From contig JAJQIF010000009.1 of assembly GCA_021199355.1 (NCBI GenBank), positions 487,792 through 551,791 of the forward strand: a stretch of DNA of 64,000 nt. The letters are read 5' to 3'. Position 1 is the first letter of the stretch, and the number at the start of each line of letters is the position of its first letter. The translations under genes were made by a program, and so were the position numbers. The notes under the pieces were generated by a model that was not told the DNA's origin, searched no databases, and saw only the letters and a program-made list of their open reading frames with translations. Of this stretch, positions 34,015 to 41,430 are shown piece after piece. This DNA is from Oscillospiraceae bacterium (GTDB lineage Bacteria > Bacillota > Clostridia > Oscillospirales > Ruminococcaceae).

Positions 34015-34263
34015 ATGCCCGGACCAGGTGGACCCGGTGGCGGTCGTGGACCCGGCGGTCCCGGTGGCGGCTTCGGAGGCGGACCAAGAGGCGGCGGAAT
34101 GGGACCGAGAGGTGGCATGATGCCCCCGCCGAGAAGAAGACCAATGAGACGTGGCTGTGGCGGTAGCTGTTGCATGCCCTATGTCATGAGCGTTGTCGGT
34201 GCGATTTCCGCTCTTACGTTAGGTACAGTAGGCGTCAGATCAGCAGGGAAGAAGAAGCAATAA
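34015..34263 (+). CDS. Small glycine/arginine-rich membrane protein, function unknown
   Basis: 82-aa protein. Residues 1-35 are almost wholly Gly, Pro and Arg (PGPGGPGGGRGPGGPGGG), then PPPRRRPMRRGCGGSCC and a single hydrophobic segment (YVMSVVGAISALTLGTVGV, about 55-73), ending GKKKQ. The ORF-track start at 33979 ignores the AAGGAG at about 34001; ATG at 34015 is right. The gene has its own strong promoter and a strong terminator, so it is a monocistronic unit. The Cys cluster next to the helix and the RG-rich head could bind nucleic acid or lipid, but no family is recognised. Confidence 0.75.
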   Translation: MPGPGGPGGGRGPGGPGGGFGGGPRGGGMGPRGGMMPPPRRRPMRRGCGGSCCMPYVMSVVGAISALTLGTVGVRSAGKKKQ

Positions 34264-34281
34264 TCCTGCTTTAACTACCAA

Positions 34282-34315
34282 AAAAATCCTCAAGCATTTA
34301 GACTTGAGGATTTTT
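34282..34315. terminator. Strong bidirectional terminator between the glycine-rich gene and xerC-like gene
   Basis: AAAAATCCTCAAG pairs with CTTGAGGATTTTT (13 bp, 8-nt loop), giving A-run/T-run ends in both directions. It closes the two convergent genes. Confidence 0.92.
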
Positions 34316-34345
34316 CATGCCTTGCAATATTATAACTAAAGATAA

Positions 34346-35407
34346 TTAATTATCAGTAGGGGAGTTCTCCGAATCATCTTCCGACTTCTCAGACGGCTTC
34401 CCTGCGTTACCATTCGCCTTCATATCTGCAAGAGGGGAGCTTTCAACAGCCGTTTTTCTGTCCTTATTCGATAAGTGGGTGTAGATTTCGGTTGTAGCAA
34501 CGCTGACATGTCCCAAAACGTCCTTCAAAACTATCGGGTCAACATCGCCGTATTCATACATCAGAGTTGCAGCGGTATGTCTTAGCTTATGTGGAGAAAT
34601 TCCAAGGTTTCCGAGACCGGCTATTTCAAGTTGGTCCTCAACAATTCGCTGAATCCTACGATTTGAAAGCCGCCGATGGTCATGATATGACGACAAAAAG
34701 ATGGCATCAGGATCCACCAAAGATTTTGGTCTGACCTCCAAATAAGCGTTCAATGCCGAAATACAGGCATCATTCAGATAAACAATCCGTTCCTTCCGAC
34801 CTTTTCCGAAAACCCTGAGTGTTCTTGCGCTTTCGCTGTAATCATCAATATCCAATCCGGCAAGCTCGCTGAGTCGCAAGCCACAATTAAGAAATATAGT
34901 TAATATACAATAATCACGGAGGTAATTCTCGCTCTTTACATCATCCAAAAGTTCTTTGCTTTGGTCAAGCTCAAGATACTTAGGAAGCGTCTTTTCCGGT
35001 CTCGGAAGCTCCAGCTTGTCAAGAGGATTTGTATCGAGCCTATATATCTCCGGAGATCTATACGAAGCTAAGAAATCATAAAATCTACGCAGAGACGACG
35101 TTTTTCTGGCACGAGTTTTATTTGAGTTATTGCGCTCATTTATAAGATAGTTCATGTACTCGTAAGCATCCATCAACGTAAATTCTTTGACATAAGAAAA
35201 AGGAACGTTCTTAATTGGAATTTTCTCAAAAGGAGTTTCTTCGAGATTGACATCACTGTGTTTGACCGCAACCAAATATCTTAGAAAAGTACGGATATCA
35301 ACATAATAGGCTTCAACGGTTCTATCGGTACGACCGACAACGGAACCGGCATATGTAAGATAGCCGCTGAGATACGCAGGGCAATCTTTTCTGTATTCTT
35401 CACGCAT
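34346..35407 (-). CDS. xerC: Tyrosine recombinase, XerC/XerD-like
   Basis: 353-aa site-specific recombinase. An N-terminal SAM-like DNA-binding domain (residues about 1-120) is followed by the catalytic domain with Arg in LNCGLRLSELAGL (near 175), Lys in FGKGRKERIV, HxxR in SPHKLRHTAATLMYEYG (near 272), His in VLGHVSVATTEIYTH and the nucleophile Tyr in that same segment. It ends in a Glu/Ser/Asn tail. The ORF-track TTG start at 35461 lies inside an inverted repeat; ATG at 35407 is preferred. It is longer than typical XerC (about 300 aa) at both ends. No integrated element or partner recombinase is nearby, so chromosome dimer resolution is a reasonable but unproven role. Confidence 0.88.
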   Translation of the reverse strand: MREEYRKDCPAYLSGYLTYAGSVVGRTDRTVEAYYVDIRTFLRYLVAVKHSDVNLEETPFEKIPIKNVPFSYVKEFTLMDAYEYMNYLINERNNSNKTRARKTSSLRRFYDFLASYRSPEIYRLDTNPLDKLELPRPEKTLPKYLELDQSKELLDDVKSENYLRDYCILTIFLNCGLRLSELAGLDIDDYSESARTLRVFGKGRKERIVYLNDACISALNAYLEVRPKSLVDPDAIFLSSYHDHRRLSNRRIQRIVEDQLEIAGLGNLGISPHKLRHTAATLMYEYGDVDPIVLKDVLGHVSVATTEIYTHLSNKDRKTAVESSPLADMKANGNAGKPSEKSEDDSENSPTDN

Positions 35408-35425
35408 TATAAACACCACACTTAT

Positions 35426-35450
35426 AAAAATCGGCTGAAAAGCCGTTTTT
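35426..35450. terminator. Compact bidirectional terminator-like hairpin between mutS2 and xerC-like gene
   Basis: CGGCT-GAAA-AGCCG with a T5 tail on the plus strand and ATTTTT on the minus strand. In the minus direction it lies downstream of mutS2 and only about 20 nt before the xerC-like start codon. Confidence 0.6.
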
Positions 35451-35460
35451 CTGTCCCCCA

Positions 35461-35490
35461 ATGTGCGTTAAATTTTGATTTAACGCACAT
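35461..35490. repeat. 30-bp perfect inverted repeat upstream of the xerC-like gene
   Basis: ATGTGCGTTAAAT pairs perfectly with ATTTAACGCACAT over 13 bp, 4-nt centre TTTG. No T-run adjoins it on the minus strand. It is the main content of the 206-nt gap 35408-35613, which otherwise has only the compact hairpin and no supported ORF. It could be an operator, a recombinase site or a transcript structure. Confidence 0.7.
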
Positions 35491-35613
35491 CGGTATATAT
35501 ATTTTATTCTGCACTACTTTACGAATCTATTATTCTCAAAGACACGATATACAAGCCCAAAAAAGCACTTCCCCACATAACATTACCCGTCCATGAAAAC
35601 TAATCACTGATAA

Positions 35614-38007
35614 CTATTTGAGCTCTACAACCGTAACTCCGTCTTCACCTTCGCCGTATACGCCTTTTCTCATGGACTCAACAGATGGATGCTTTCTTAA
35701 GTGATTTCTGACGGCGGTCTTCAAAGCTCCGGTACCTTTACCGTGGATTATCATAACGGTTTTGTTACCGCTCATGATAGCCTTGTCTATAAACGAATCA
35801 AGCTCATAGAGTCCCTCATCTACCGTATAGCCTCTGATATCAAGCTCGGTCTCGGCTTTTCTCGTTGCACGGCTCTCGGTTGAATTAGATACGCTTCCCT
35901 GTTGCTTTCTCTTTATTGATTTATTATCGAAAGTAACTTCTTTTTTGGCAAGTCTCAGAAGTGAAACATGAACTTTTGTTTTCATGATTCCCATCTGGAC
36001 AACGCAGTTGCCGGAAGCGTCAGGAAGCGACATGAGAATCCCTGTTTTGTTACCATCTCTTATGATAACATCGTCGCCCTTCTTGAACGGTCTCGGCGGA
36101 ACATAATCCTCATCCGAAAGCTCACCAAGCTTTGAAGCCTCGTTATACATGCTGTCGATTTCGGACTTATACTTCTGTCTCTCCTGCTGAACTCTCTGAG
36201 AGAAATCCTCTTTATCTTTCGACTTTTTAATATCCTCGAGCTCATTCATAAGCCTGCGCGACTGCATATTAACCCGTTCAACGAGCTCCCGTGCCTCTTT
36301 TTTGACCTTGAGCAGTTCTTTATCTTTTTCAGATTGATACTTCTCATGTTCGCTCTTAAGCTCGTCACGAAGTGTCTGCACTTCCCTTTCGTATTTTTCG
36401 GCAAGCGCCGCCTTCTCCTCGTAATCCTGACGAGCGGCTTCAAGTCGTTCGATAGTATCCTCGAATTTCTGAGCCTCTGCGGACATAAGTCCTTCGGCAC
36501 GGGAAATAATCCCATCATCAATTCCCAATCGTTTGGAAATCGCGAAGGCGTTAGATTTGCCGGGAGATCCGATTATAAGTCTATAAGTGGGTTGCAAGGT
36601 CTTGATGTCAAACTCACAAGAAGCGTTCTCAACGCCCTCGGTTTCGAGGGCATACATTTTAAGCTCCTGATAGTGAGTTGTGGTGACAAGCTTCGCCCCG
36701 GTCATCTTGATTCTCTCGATAATAGCGACCGCCAGCGCCGCACCTTCGACAGGGTCTGTTCCAGAACCGAGCTCATCAATAAGCACTAATGAACTGTAGC
36801 TGACTCTGTTCAAAATATCAACAATATCTGTCATGTGGGACGAGAATGTCGAAAGGCTTTCCTCGATAGACTGCTTGTCGCCGATATCAACAAGAACATC
36901 GCTGAAAACGGTTATCTTGCTTCCGTCAGCAACGGGAATCAGAAGTCCGCACATTGTCATAAGCGTCAGAAGCCCGACAGTTTTAAGAATTACAGTCTTA
37001 CCGCCGGTATTCGGTCCTGTGATAATCAAGGCATCGTAACCGTTTCCGATAGCAAAATCAATCGGCACCACCTTATCCTTATCAATAAGTGGATGGCGAG
37101 CTTTCTTAAGAATGACCTCACCGTTATCGGAAATTGTCGGCATAGCGGCTGACATCTTCGCACCCAAATTTGACTTTGCAAAGTACAAGTCAAGCTTTAC
37201 AGCGGCATTATAGTCTGAAATGAGCTGTTCAGCAAAAGCGGCGCAGTCGCTCGAAAGCTCCGCAATGATACTGTGAATCTCGTCCTGCTCCTTGCCTTTA
37301 AGGATTCTTATCTCATTGTTCGCTTCGACAACAGCCATCGGCTCGATGAAATACGTCTGACCGCTTGCAGAGGTGTCGTGGACAAGTCCGGGAATGCTGT
37401 TTTTAGCCTCGGACTTTACCGGCAAGACATATCTGCCGTCACGCATTGTTATAAGATTATCCTGCAAATACGTCTGAGTATCGGCTGACTTAATCATCTT
37501 GTCAAGTGTGTCGCGAATTTTAGAACCGGCTGACAGAATCTTTCTTCTTATCGAAGCAAGCTCGGGGCTTGCGCTATCCGCTATTTCCTCTTCACTGACA
37601 ACCGCATTGGTTATCTTGTAATTAAGCTCTCTGTTAGAGAATAAGCACTCAAAGAGATAATCGAGGCTGAACTCCTCATCGGAAAACTGCTGTCGCCACG
37701 ACAAAAGAATCTCCGTCTGGGAAAGCATCCTCGAAACATCAAGAAGCTCTCTTAAGGAAAGCGTTGCGCCGCTCTGCGCTCTTTTTGCGATAACCGAAAT
37801 GTCAGGAAATCTGATAAAATTAGGACTTCCGAATCTTACGGAGGCGTTGAAAGCGTCAAAGGTCTTTTTGATCTCGGTTTGGACAGTTTCCAAATCGTTC
37901 GACGGCTCAATCTCAAGTGCCATATTCTTTGAAGCATCATTTGAGCATTCATCCGACAGCATCTCGAGAATTTTATGTAATTCAAGTGTTTTATATTCTT
38001 CTCTCAT
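35614..38007 (-). CDS. mutS2: Endonuclease MutS2 (RqcU family)
   Basis: 797-aa MutS-like ATPase with a C-terminal Smr nuclease domain. Core and clamp regions precede the Walker A ITGPNTGGKTVILK near residue 330, the STFSSHMTDI loop and Walker B VLIDELGSGTDPVEG; a long coiled coil (about 515-640), a KOW-like segment (FKKGDDVIIRDGNKTG) and the Smr domain (LDIRGYTVDEGLYEL, IIHGKGTGALK; about 720-797) follow. MutS2 suppresses recombination and in Bacillus splits stalled ribosomes. Its ATG overlaps the recO stop by one base. Confidence 0.96.
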   Translation of the reverse strand: MREEYKTLELHKILEMLSDECSNDASKNMALEIEPSNDLETVQTEIKKTFDAFNASVRFGSPNFIRFPDISVIAKRAQSGATLSLRELLDVSRMLSQTEILLSWRQQFSDEEFSLDYLFECLFSNRELNYKITNAVVSEEEIADSASPELASIRRKILSAGSKIRDTLDKMIKSADTQTYLQDNLITMRDGRYVLPVKSEAKNSIPGLVHDTSASGQTYFIEPMAVVEANNEIRILKGKEQDEIHSIIAELSSDCAAFAEQLISDYNAAVKLDLYFAKSNLGAKMSAAMPTISDNGEVILKKARHPLIDKDKVVPIDFAIGNGYDALIITGPNTGGKTVILKTVGLLTLMTMCGLLIPVADGSKITVFSDVLVDIGDKQSIEESLSTFSSHMTDIVDILNRVSYSSLVLIDELGSGTDPVEGAALAVAIIERIKMTGAKLVTTTHYQELKMYALETEGVENASCEFDIKTLQPTYRLIIGSPGKSNAFAISKRLGIDDGIISRAEGLMSAEAQKFEDTIERLEAARQDYEEKAALAEKYEREVQTLRDELKSEHEKYQSEKDKELLKVKKEARELVERVNMQSRRLMNELEDIKKSKDKEDFSQRVQQERQKYKSEIDSMYNEASKLGELSDEDYVPPRPFKKGDDVIIRDGNKTGILMSLPDASGNCVVQMGIMKTKVHVSLLRLAKKEVTFDNKSIKRKQQGSVSNSTESRATRKAETELDIRGYTVDEGLYELDSFIDKAIMSGNKTVMIIHGKGTGALKTAVRNHLRKHPSVESMRKGVYGEGEDGVTVVELK

Positions 38008-38774
38008 TATTTTTCACCCATATTGTCATTTTGAAGGGATTTGTAAAAATCAAGCGTCTGAAAGCTATGCCCGAGCTGAATTTCGGCGTATCTTTCGGTT
38101 ATGTTCGAAAGCACCGGCAGATATTCATCGGGAATTCTGAAGCTGAAAATCTTGTCCTGCTCGGAAAGAGCTATATGCCTGATTGCATGAAGCGTTGTCA
38201 TGTCGACAATCTCGCATATGCTTAAATCACGCTTCCCGCAACAGTTTTCGCAGTAGAGCTTTCCCTCACTCAGATCAAACTGCATCTGTACATCGGAGTA
38301 TTTATAGCACTTGCAACAGCCGATTAAATTCGGCGTCAGTCCGAGCTCGCAAAGAAGCCTCAGTTCAAATACCGACTTGACGAGAGCTTCCCTCTTCTCC
38401 CCTGTTGACAGAAAATGCAGGGCATTCAGCATAAGTCTCAGTACTTCCCCGCTCGGCTGTTCGCTGACGCAGGTATACAGTATCATCTCGCAAAAATAGC
38501 TTGCAAGAGAAAACCGCGAAACGTCAAGCCGAATATCGTAAAACAGCCTTATCGGTTCCGCAGAATTCAGGATATATCCGCCGTTTTTTCCTTCAGAAAA
38601 ACAGAAATTGGCATAGCAAAAGGTCTGCGCAACAGAAGCATTCTTTGCGTTTTGCTTCTTGACGCCCTTGGCGTACACGTCAAGCAAGCCGTTTGAGTCG
38701 GTAAGTATACTCAAAAACTTGTCGTTATCGCCGTACTGTCGCTCTCTTATTACAAGACCCTTCACTGTCAGCAT
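38007..38774 (-). CDS. recO: DNA repair protein RecO
   Basis: 255-aa RecFOR pathway mediator. An N-terminal OB fold (LTVKGLVIRERQYGDNDKFLSIL), a helical middle and a zinc site with CCKCYKYSD and LYCENCCGKR are visible. It lies between yqzL and mutS2. Its start is overlapped by 50 nt of yqzL in another frame. The order era-yqzL-recO is the usual Firmicute arrangement. Confidence 0.93.
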   Translation of the reverse strand: MLTVKGLVIRERQYGDNDKFLSILTDSNGLLDVYAKGVKKQNAKNASVAQTFCYANFCFSEGKNGGYILNSAEPIRLFYDIRLDVSRFSLASYFCEMILYTCVSEQPSGEVLRLMLNALHFLSTGEKREALVKSVFELRLLCELGLTPNLIGCCKCYKYSDVQMQFDLSEGKLYCENCCGKRDLSICEIVDMTTLHAIRHIALSEQDKIFSFRIPDEYLPVLSNITERYAEIQLGHSFQTLDFYKSLQNDNMGEK

Positions 38775-38865
38775 TCTTATTTCCGCCTTGTATCAATTTA
38801 TGTTTATATATCAGATAGTCGGCAATCTTGCCGCTAGAATAAAATATCTGCCAGAGTTTGTCCAT
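38725..38865 (-). CDS. yqzL: YqzL-like small protein (not in the ORF track)
   Basis: 46-aa ORF read on the minus strand from ATG at 38865, with AGGTGAT just upstream. It starts MDKLWQIFYSSGKIADYLIY, which follows the YqzL pattern (W-x-x-F-x-x-TG/SG-x-I-x-x-YL-x-Y-K) as I recall it. In Bacillus yqzL lies between era and recO, exactly this position. Function unknown. The last 16 codons overlap the recO start in a different frame, and the tail after KHKL is probably not conserved. It fills most of the otherwise empty 151-nt era-recO gap. Confidence 0.75.
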   Translation of the reverse strand: MDKLWQIFYSSGKIADYLIYKHKLIQGGNKNADSEGSCNKRATVRR

Positions 38866-38925
38866 ATCATCACCTGCCACTTGTCTTTAGCTTTAGCAGA
38901 CCGGCAGGATTTATGAATGGTAAAA

Positions 38926-39825
38926 TCAGTCGCCGAGACCGAAGTTTTTAATCAAAGCGTCTCTGTTACGCCAATTTTCCTTGACCTTCACCCAGAGTTT
39001 GAGGTTCGTTTTTATCATGAAGAACCTCTCGATATCCTCTCTCGCAAGCTGACCGACTTTCTTGAGCATAGCTTCGTTTTTGCCGATGATGATGCCTTTG
39101 TGAGACTCTTTTTCGCAGTATATAGTTGCTACTACATCCATGATGCTCTCACCCGAACGGGTGTCTCTTTCCTGCAAGCTCTCGACGCTTACTGCGATTC
39201 CGTGCGGAACCTCATCGGAAAGCAATTCAAGAAGCTTTTCTCTTATCATTTCGGAGATTATTACACGCTCCGGCTGATTGGTAAATTTGTCGTCCGGGAA
39301 ATAATGCGGTCCCTTTACCGTGTGCTTTGAAATAGCATCAAGTATGATATCGAGCCCGTCCGAGTTAATAGCACTTATCGGGATAACGGAATCGAAATCA
39401 TAGAGTGCCGCATATTCGGCAATGACAGGAATCAGATCCTCTTTATTCTCAAACAGGTCGACTTTATTAATGACAAGAATAACGGGAGTTCTGGATGCGT
39501 GAAGCGACGCTAAAAGCGTTTTCTCGGCTTCTCCCACCTTTTTCGTTGAATCAACAACCAACAAAGCGCAATCTACCGAGCTTACAGAGTTATCAATAGC
39601 CTTGAGCATGTATTCGGAAAGCTTGTCCCTTGAGCGGTGCATTCCCGGAGTATCCATGAAGACATACTGAATATCTCCTCTTGTGAGAACGCCTGTAATC
39701 TTGGTTCTCGTTGTCTGGGGCTTCGAGCTTACCGCCGCTATCTTTTCGCCGACGAGAGCGTTTATGAGGGATGACTTCCCCGCATTCGGTCTTCCGACGA
39801 TTGTTACAAATGAATTTTCTGTCAC
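38926..39825 (-). CDS. era: GTPase Era
   Basis: 299-aa essential GTPase for 30S maturation. G1 VGRPNAGKSSL near residue 10, G3 FMDTPGMH, G4 VINKVDLF, followed by a C-terminal KH domain (IYCEKESHKGIIIGKNEAMLKK spans its GxxG loop). Length is typical. ATG overlaps the ybeY stop by 4 nt. Confidence 0.97.
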   Translation of the reverse strand: MTENSFVTIVGRPNAGKSSLINALVGEKIAAVSSKPQTTRTKITGVLTRGDIQYVFMDTPGMHRSRDKLSEYMLKAIDNSVSSVDCALLVVDSTKKVGEAEKTLLASLHASRTPVILVINKVDLFENKEDLIPVIAEYAALYDFDSVIPISAINSDGLDIILDAISKHTVKGPHYFPDDKFTNQPERVIISEMIREKLLELLSDEVPHGIAVSVESLQERDTRSGESIMDVVATIYCEKESHKGIIIGKNEAMLKKVGQLAREDIERFFMIKTNLKLWVKVKENWRNRDALIKNFGLGD

Positions 39826-40367
39826 TTAGCTTCTTCCTCCACTGATTGTAAATCGTCCTTGGAATGAACAGGATGCAAAAGTATCTCTCCGCTTTCATAT
39901 CCAAGTGAACGCATGATTTCTTTTTCTTTTAAGCGCATCTCCTTGGTTTCCGGTCCGTCCTCGTCGGGATGGTCGTATCCCAGCAGATGAAGCATAGAAT
40001 GGACAACCAGGAATGCTATTTCTCTTTCCGTAGAATGATTATTGTCCACCGCCTGTTCAGCAGCCTTTTCCGTGGAAATAATTATGTCTCCGAGCATATA
40101 GCAATCGCTGTCGGGATTCAAATCGAACTCGCAGTTGTCGGCAAGCGGGAAAGACAAAACATCCGTAGGAGCATCTATATTGCGATACTGAGCGTTTAAC
40201 TCTTTTATAACGTCATTTGTCACAAATGAAATGCTTATCTCGCAGTTTTCATCAAAGCCCACACAGCAAAGAGAGCACTTGCAACAGGAGCGCAGTAGCT
40301 TCCTGAATTCCTTTGTTATCGGTATATACTTCTGCTCGTTATTAAACGCAACTCTAAGCCTTCTCAC
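39822..40367 (-). CDS. ybeY: Endoribonuclease YbeY (rRNA maturation factor)
   Basis: 181-aa zinc-dependent RNase acting in 16S rRNA 3'-end maturation and 70S quality control. The signature HSMLHLLGYDHPDE gives the three His ligands; LNAQYRNIDAPTDVLSFPL is the other conserved block. It has a C-terminal extension of about 30 residues. It overlaps phoH by 14 nt and era by 4 nt. Confidence 0.95.
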   Translation of the reverse strand: MRRLRVAFNNEQKYIPITKEFRKLLRSCCKCSLCCVGFDENCEISISFVTNDVIKELNAQYRNIDAPTDVLSFPLADNCEFDLNPDSDCYMLGDIIISTEKAAEQAVDNNHSTEREIAFLVVHSMLHLLGYDHPDEDGPETKEMRLKEKEIMRSLGYESGEILLHPVHSKDDLQSVEEEAK

Positions 40368-41334
40368 GAGTCTTTTTCATCCTTTCTCTGTTGTTGTACT
40401 GCTCATACGCCTTGACAATATCCTGAACAAGCTTGTGTCTTACGACATCCTTTTCGGAAAAGTGAATTATCCCTATGTCAGGAACATTCTTCAGTACCTT
40501 GACAGCCTCTATGAGTCCTGATTTCCTTGGGTCTGGCAAATCAATCTGGGTTACATCTCCGGTGATAACCATCTTGCTGTTAAAGCCGAGACGGGTTAAG
40601 AACATCTTCATCTGTTCCGGCGACGTGTTCTGCGCTTCATCCAGAATTACAAACGCTTCGTCAAGAGTTCTGCCTCTCATATAAGCAAGAGGCGCGACCT
40701 CAATATTTCCTCTTTCCTGATACTTGGCGAACGATTCGGCTCCGAGCATTTCGAAAAGCGCATCATAAAGCGGTCTTAAGTATGGGTCAACCTTTGTCTG
40801 CAGGTCTCCCGGAAGAAAACCAAGCTTCTCCCCTGCTTCAACGGCAGGACGAGTGAGAATAATCTTATTTATGCTGTGAGACTTGAATGCTCTTACAGCC
40901 ATTGAAACAGCGAGATATGTTTTTCCGGTTCCGGCAGGACCTACTCCAAATGTGATTGTATTTGAATCTATGGCATCAATATATTTCTTCTGACCAAGAG
41001 TCTTGGGCTTGATTGTTTTGCCGGTGGCAGTGACGCAGATTCCGCCGTCGGAAAGCTTCGCGATTTCATCCGCCGAGGCTTCATCACCCATAGACAGAAC
41101 ATACCTGACCTGCTGAGGAGAAATTTCATCACCGTTTTCCAGTATTTTAAGCAAAGCAACTATGCACTTATAGGCTTTTTCGACTTCGTTATCAAGACCA
41201 ATAACCTTGATATTACCGCCTCTTGTGACGATATTAACCCCGAGTTCATCCTGAATCAGGCGGATATTTTCGTCCTGACTTCCGAAAAGCCCCTGTATCA
41301 GACCGACATTTGTTACAGCCAGAGATTTCTCCAT
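40354..41334 (-). CDS. phoH: PhoH family ATPase (PhoH-like, YqfK/PhoH)
   Basis: About 326-aa cytoplasmic ATPase. A KH-like N-terminal region (DENIRLIQDELGVNIVTRGG) precedes the ATPase domain with Walker A FGVGPAGTGKTYLAV near 130, LTRPAVEAGEKLGFLPGD, and Walker B EAFVILDEAQNTSPEQMK. Function is thought to involve RNA. The ORF-track start at 41430 crosses the promoter; ATG at 41334 with AAGGAAGGA upstream is right. First gene of phoH-ybeY-era-yqzL-recO-mutS2. Confidence 0.94.
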   Translation of the reverse strand: MEKSLAVTNVGLIQGLFGSQDENIRLIQDELGVNIVTRGGNIKVIGLDNEVEKAYKCIVALLKILENGDEISPQQVRYVLSMGDEASADEIAKLSDGGICVTATGKTIKPKTLGQKKYIDAIDSNTITFGVGPAGTGKTYLAVSMAVRAFKSHSINKIILTRPAVEAGEKLGFLPGDLQTKVDPYLRPLYDALFEMLGAESFAKYQERGNIEVAPLAYMRGRTLDEAFVILDEAQNTSPEQMKMFLTRLGFNSKMVITGDVTQIDLPDPRKSGLIEAVKVLKNVPDIGIIHFSEKDVVRHKLVQDIVKAYEQYNNRERMKKTREKA

Positions 41335-41377
41335 ATATACACATCCTTCCTTGAAATGCACTTCCCTTTCCACTATT

Positions 41378-41406
41378 ATTATACCAGATAAAGCGGGATA
41401 TTTCAA
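41378..41406 (-). promoter_or_regulatory. Sigma-A promoter for the phoH operon
   Basis: On the minus strand: TTGAAA (41406-41401), 17 nt, TATAAT (41383-41378). The -35 box lies in the loop and 3' arm base of the yqfD terminator-like hairpin. Confidence 0.82.
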
Positions 41407-41414
41407 TATCCCGC
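41393..41414 (-). terminator. Hairpin after yqfD, overlapping the phoH promoter
   Basis: GCGGGATAT pairs with ATATCCCGC (9 bp perfect, 4-nt loop), followed in the minus direction by TTTATCTGG, a weak T-tail. It lies about 17 nt after the yqfD stop. Confidence 0.6.
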
Positions 41415-41430
41415 CGTCAATATAAATCAA

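Noticed and set aside
35461-35490. Calling the 30-bp inverted repeat a dif site
   Set aside because: dif sites have two 11-bp arms around 6 bp with only partial symmetry; this repeat is 13-4-13 and perfect, so it is kept only as an unexplained repeat.
35500-35613. Short ORF of about 19 codons between mutS2 and the xerC-like gene
   Set aside because: No convincing ribosome binding site, no recognisable product and too short to judge.
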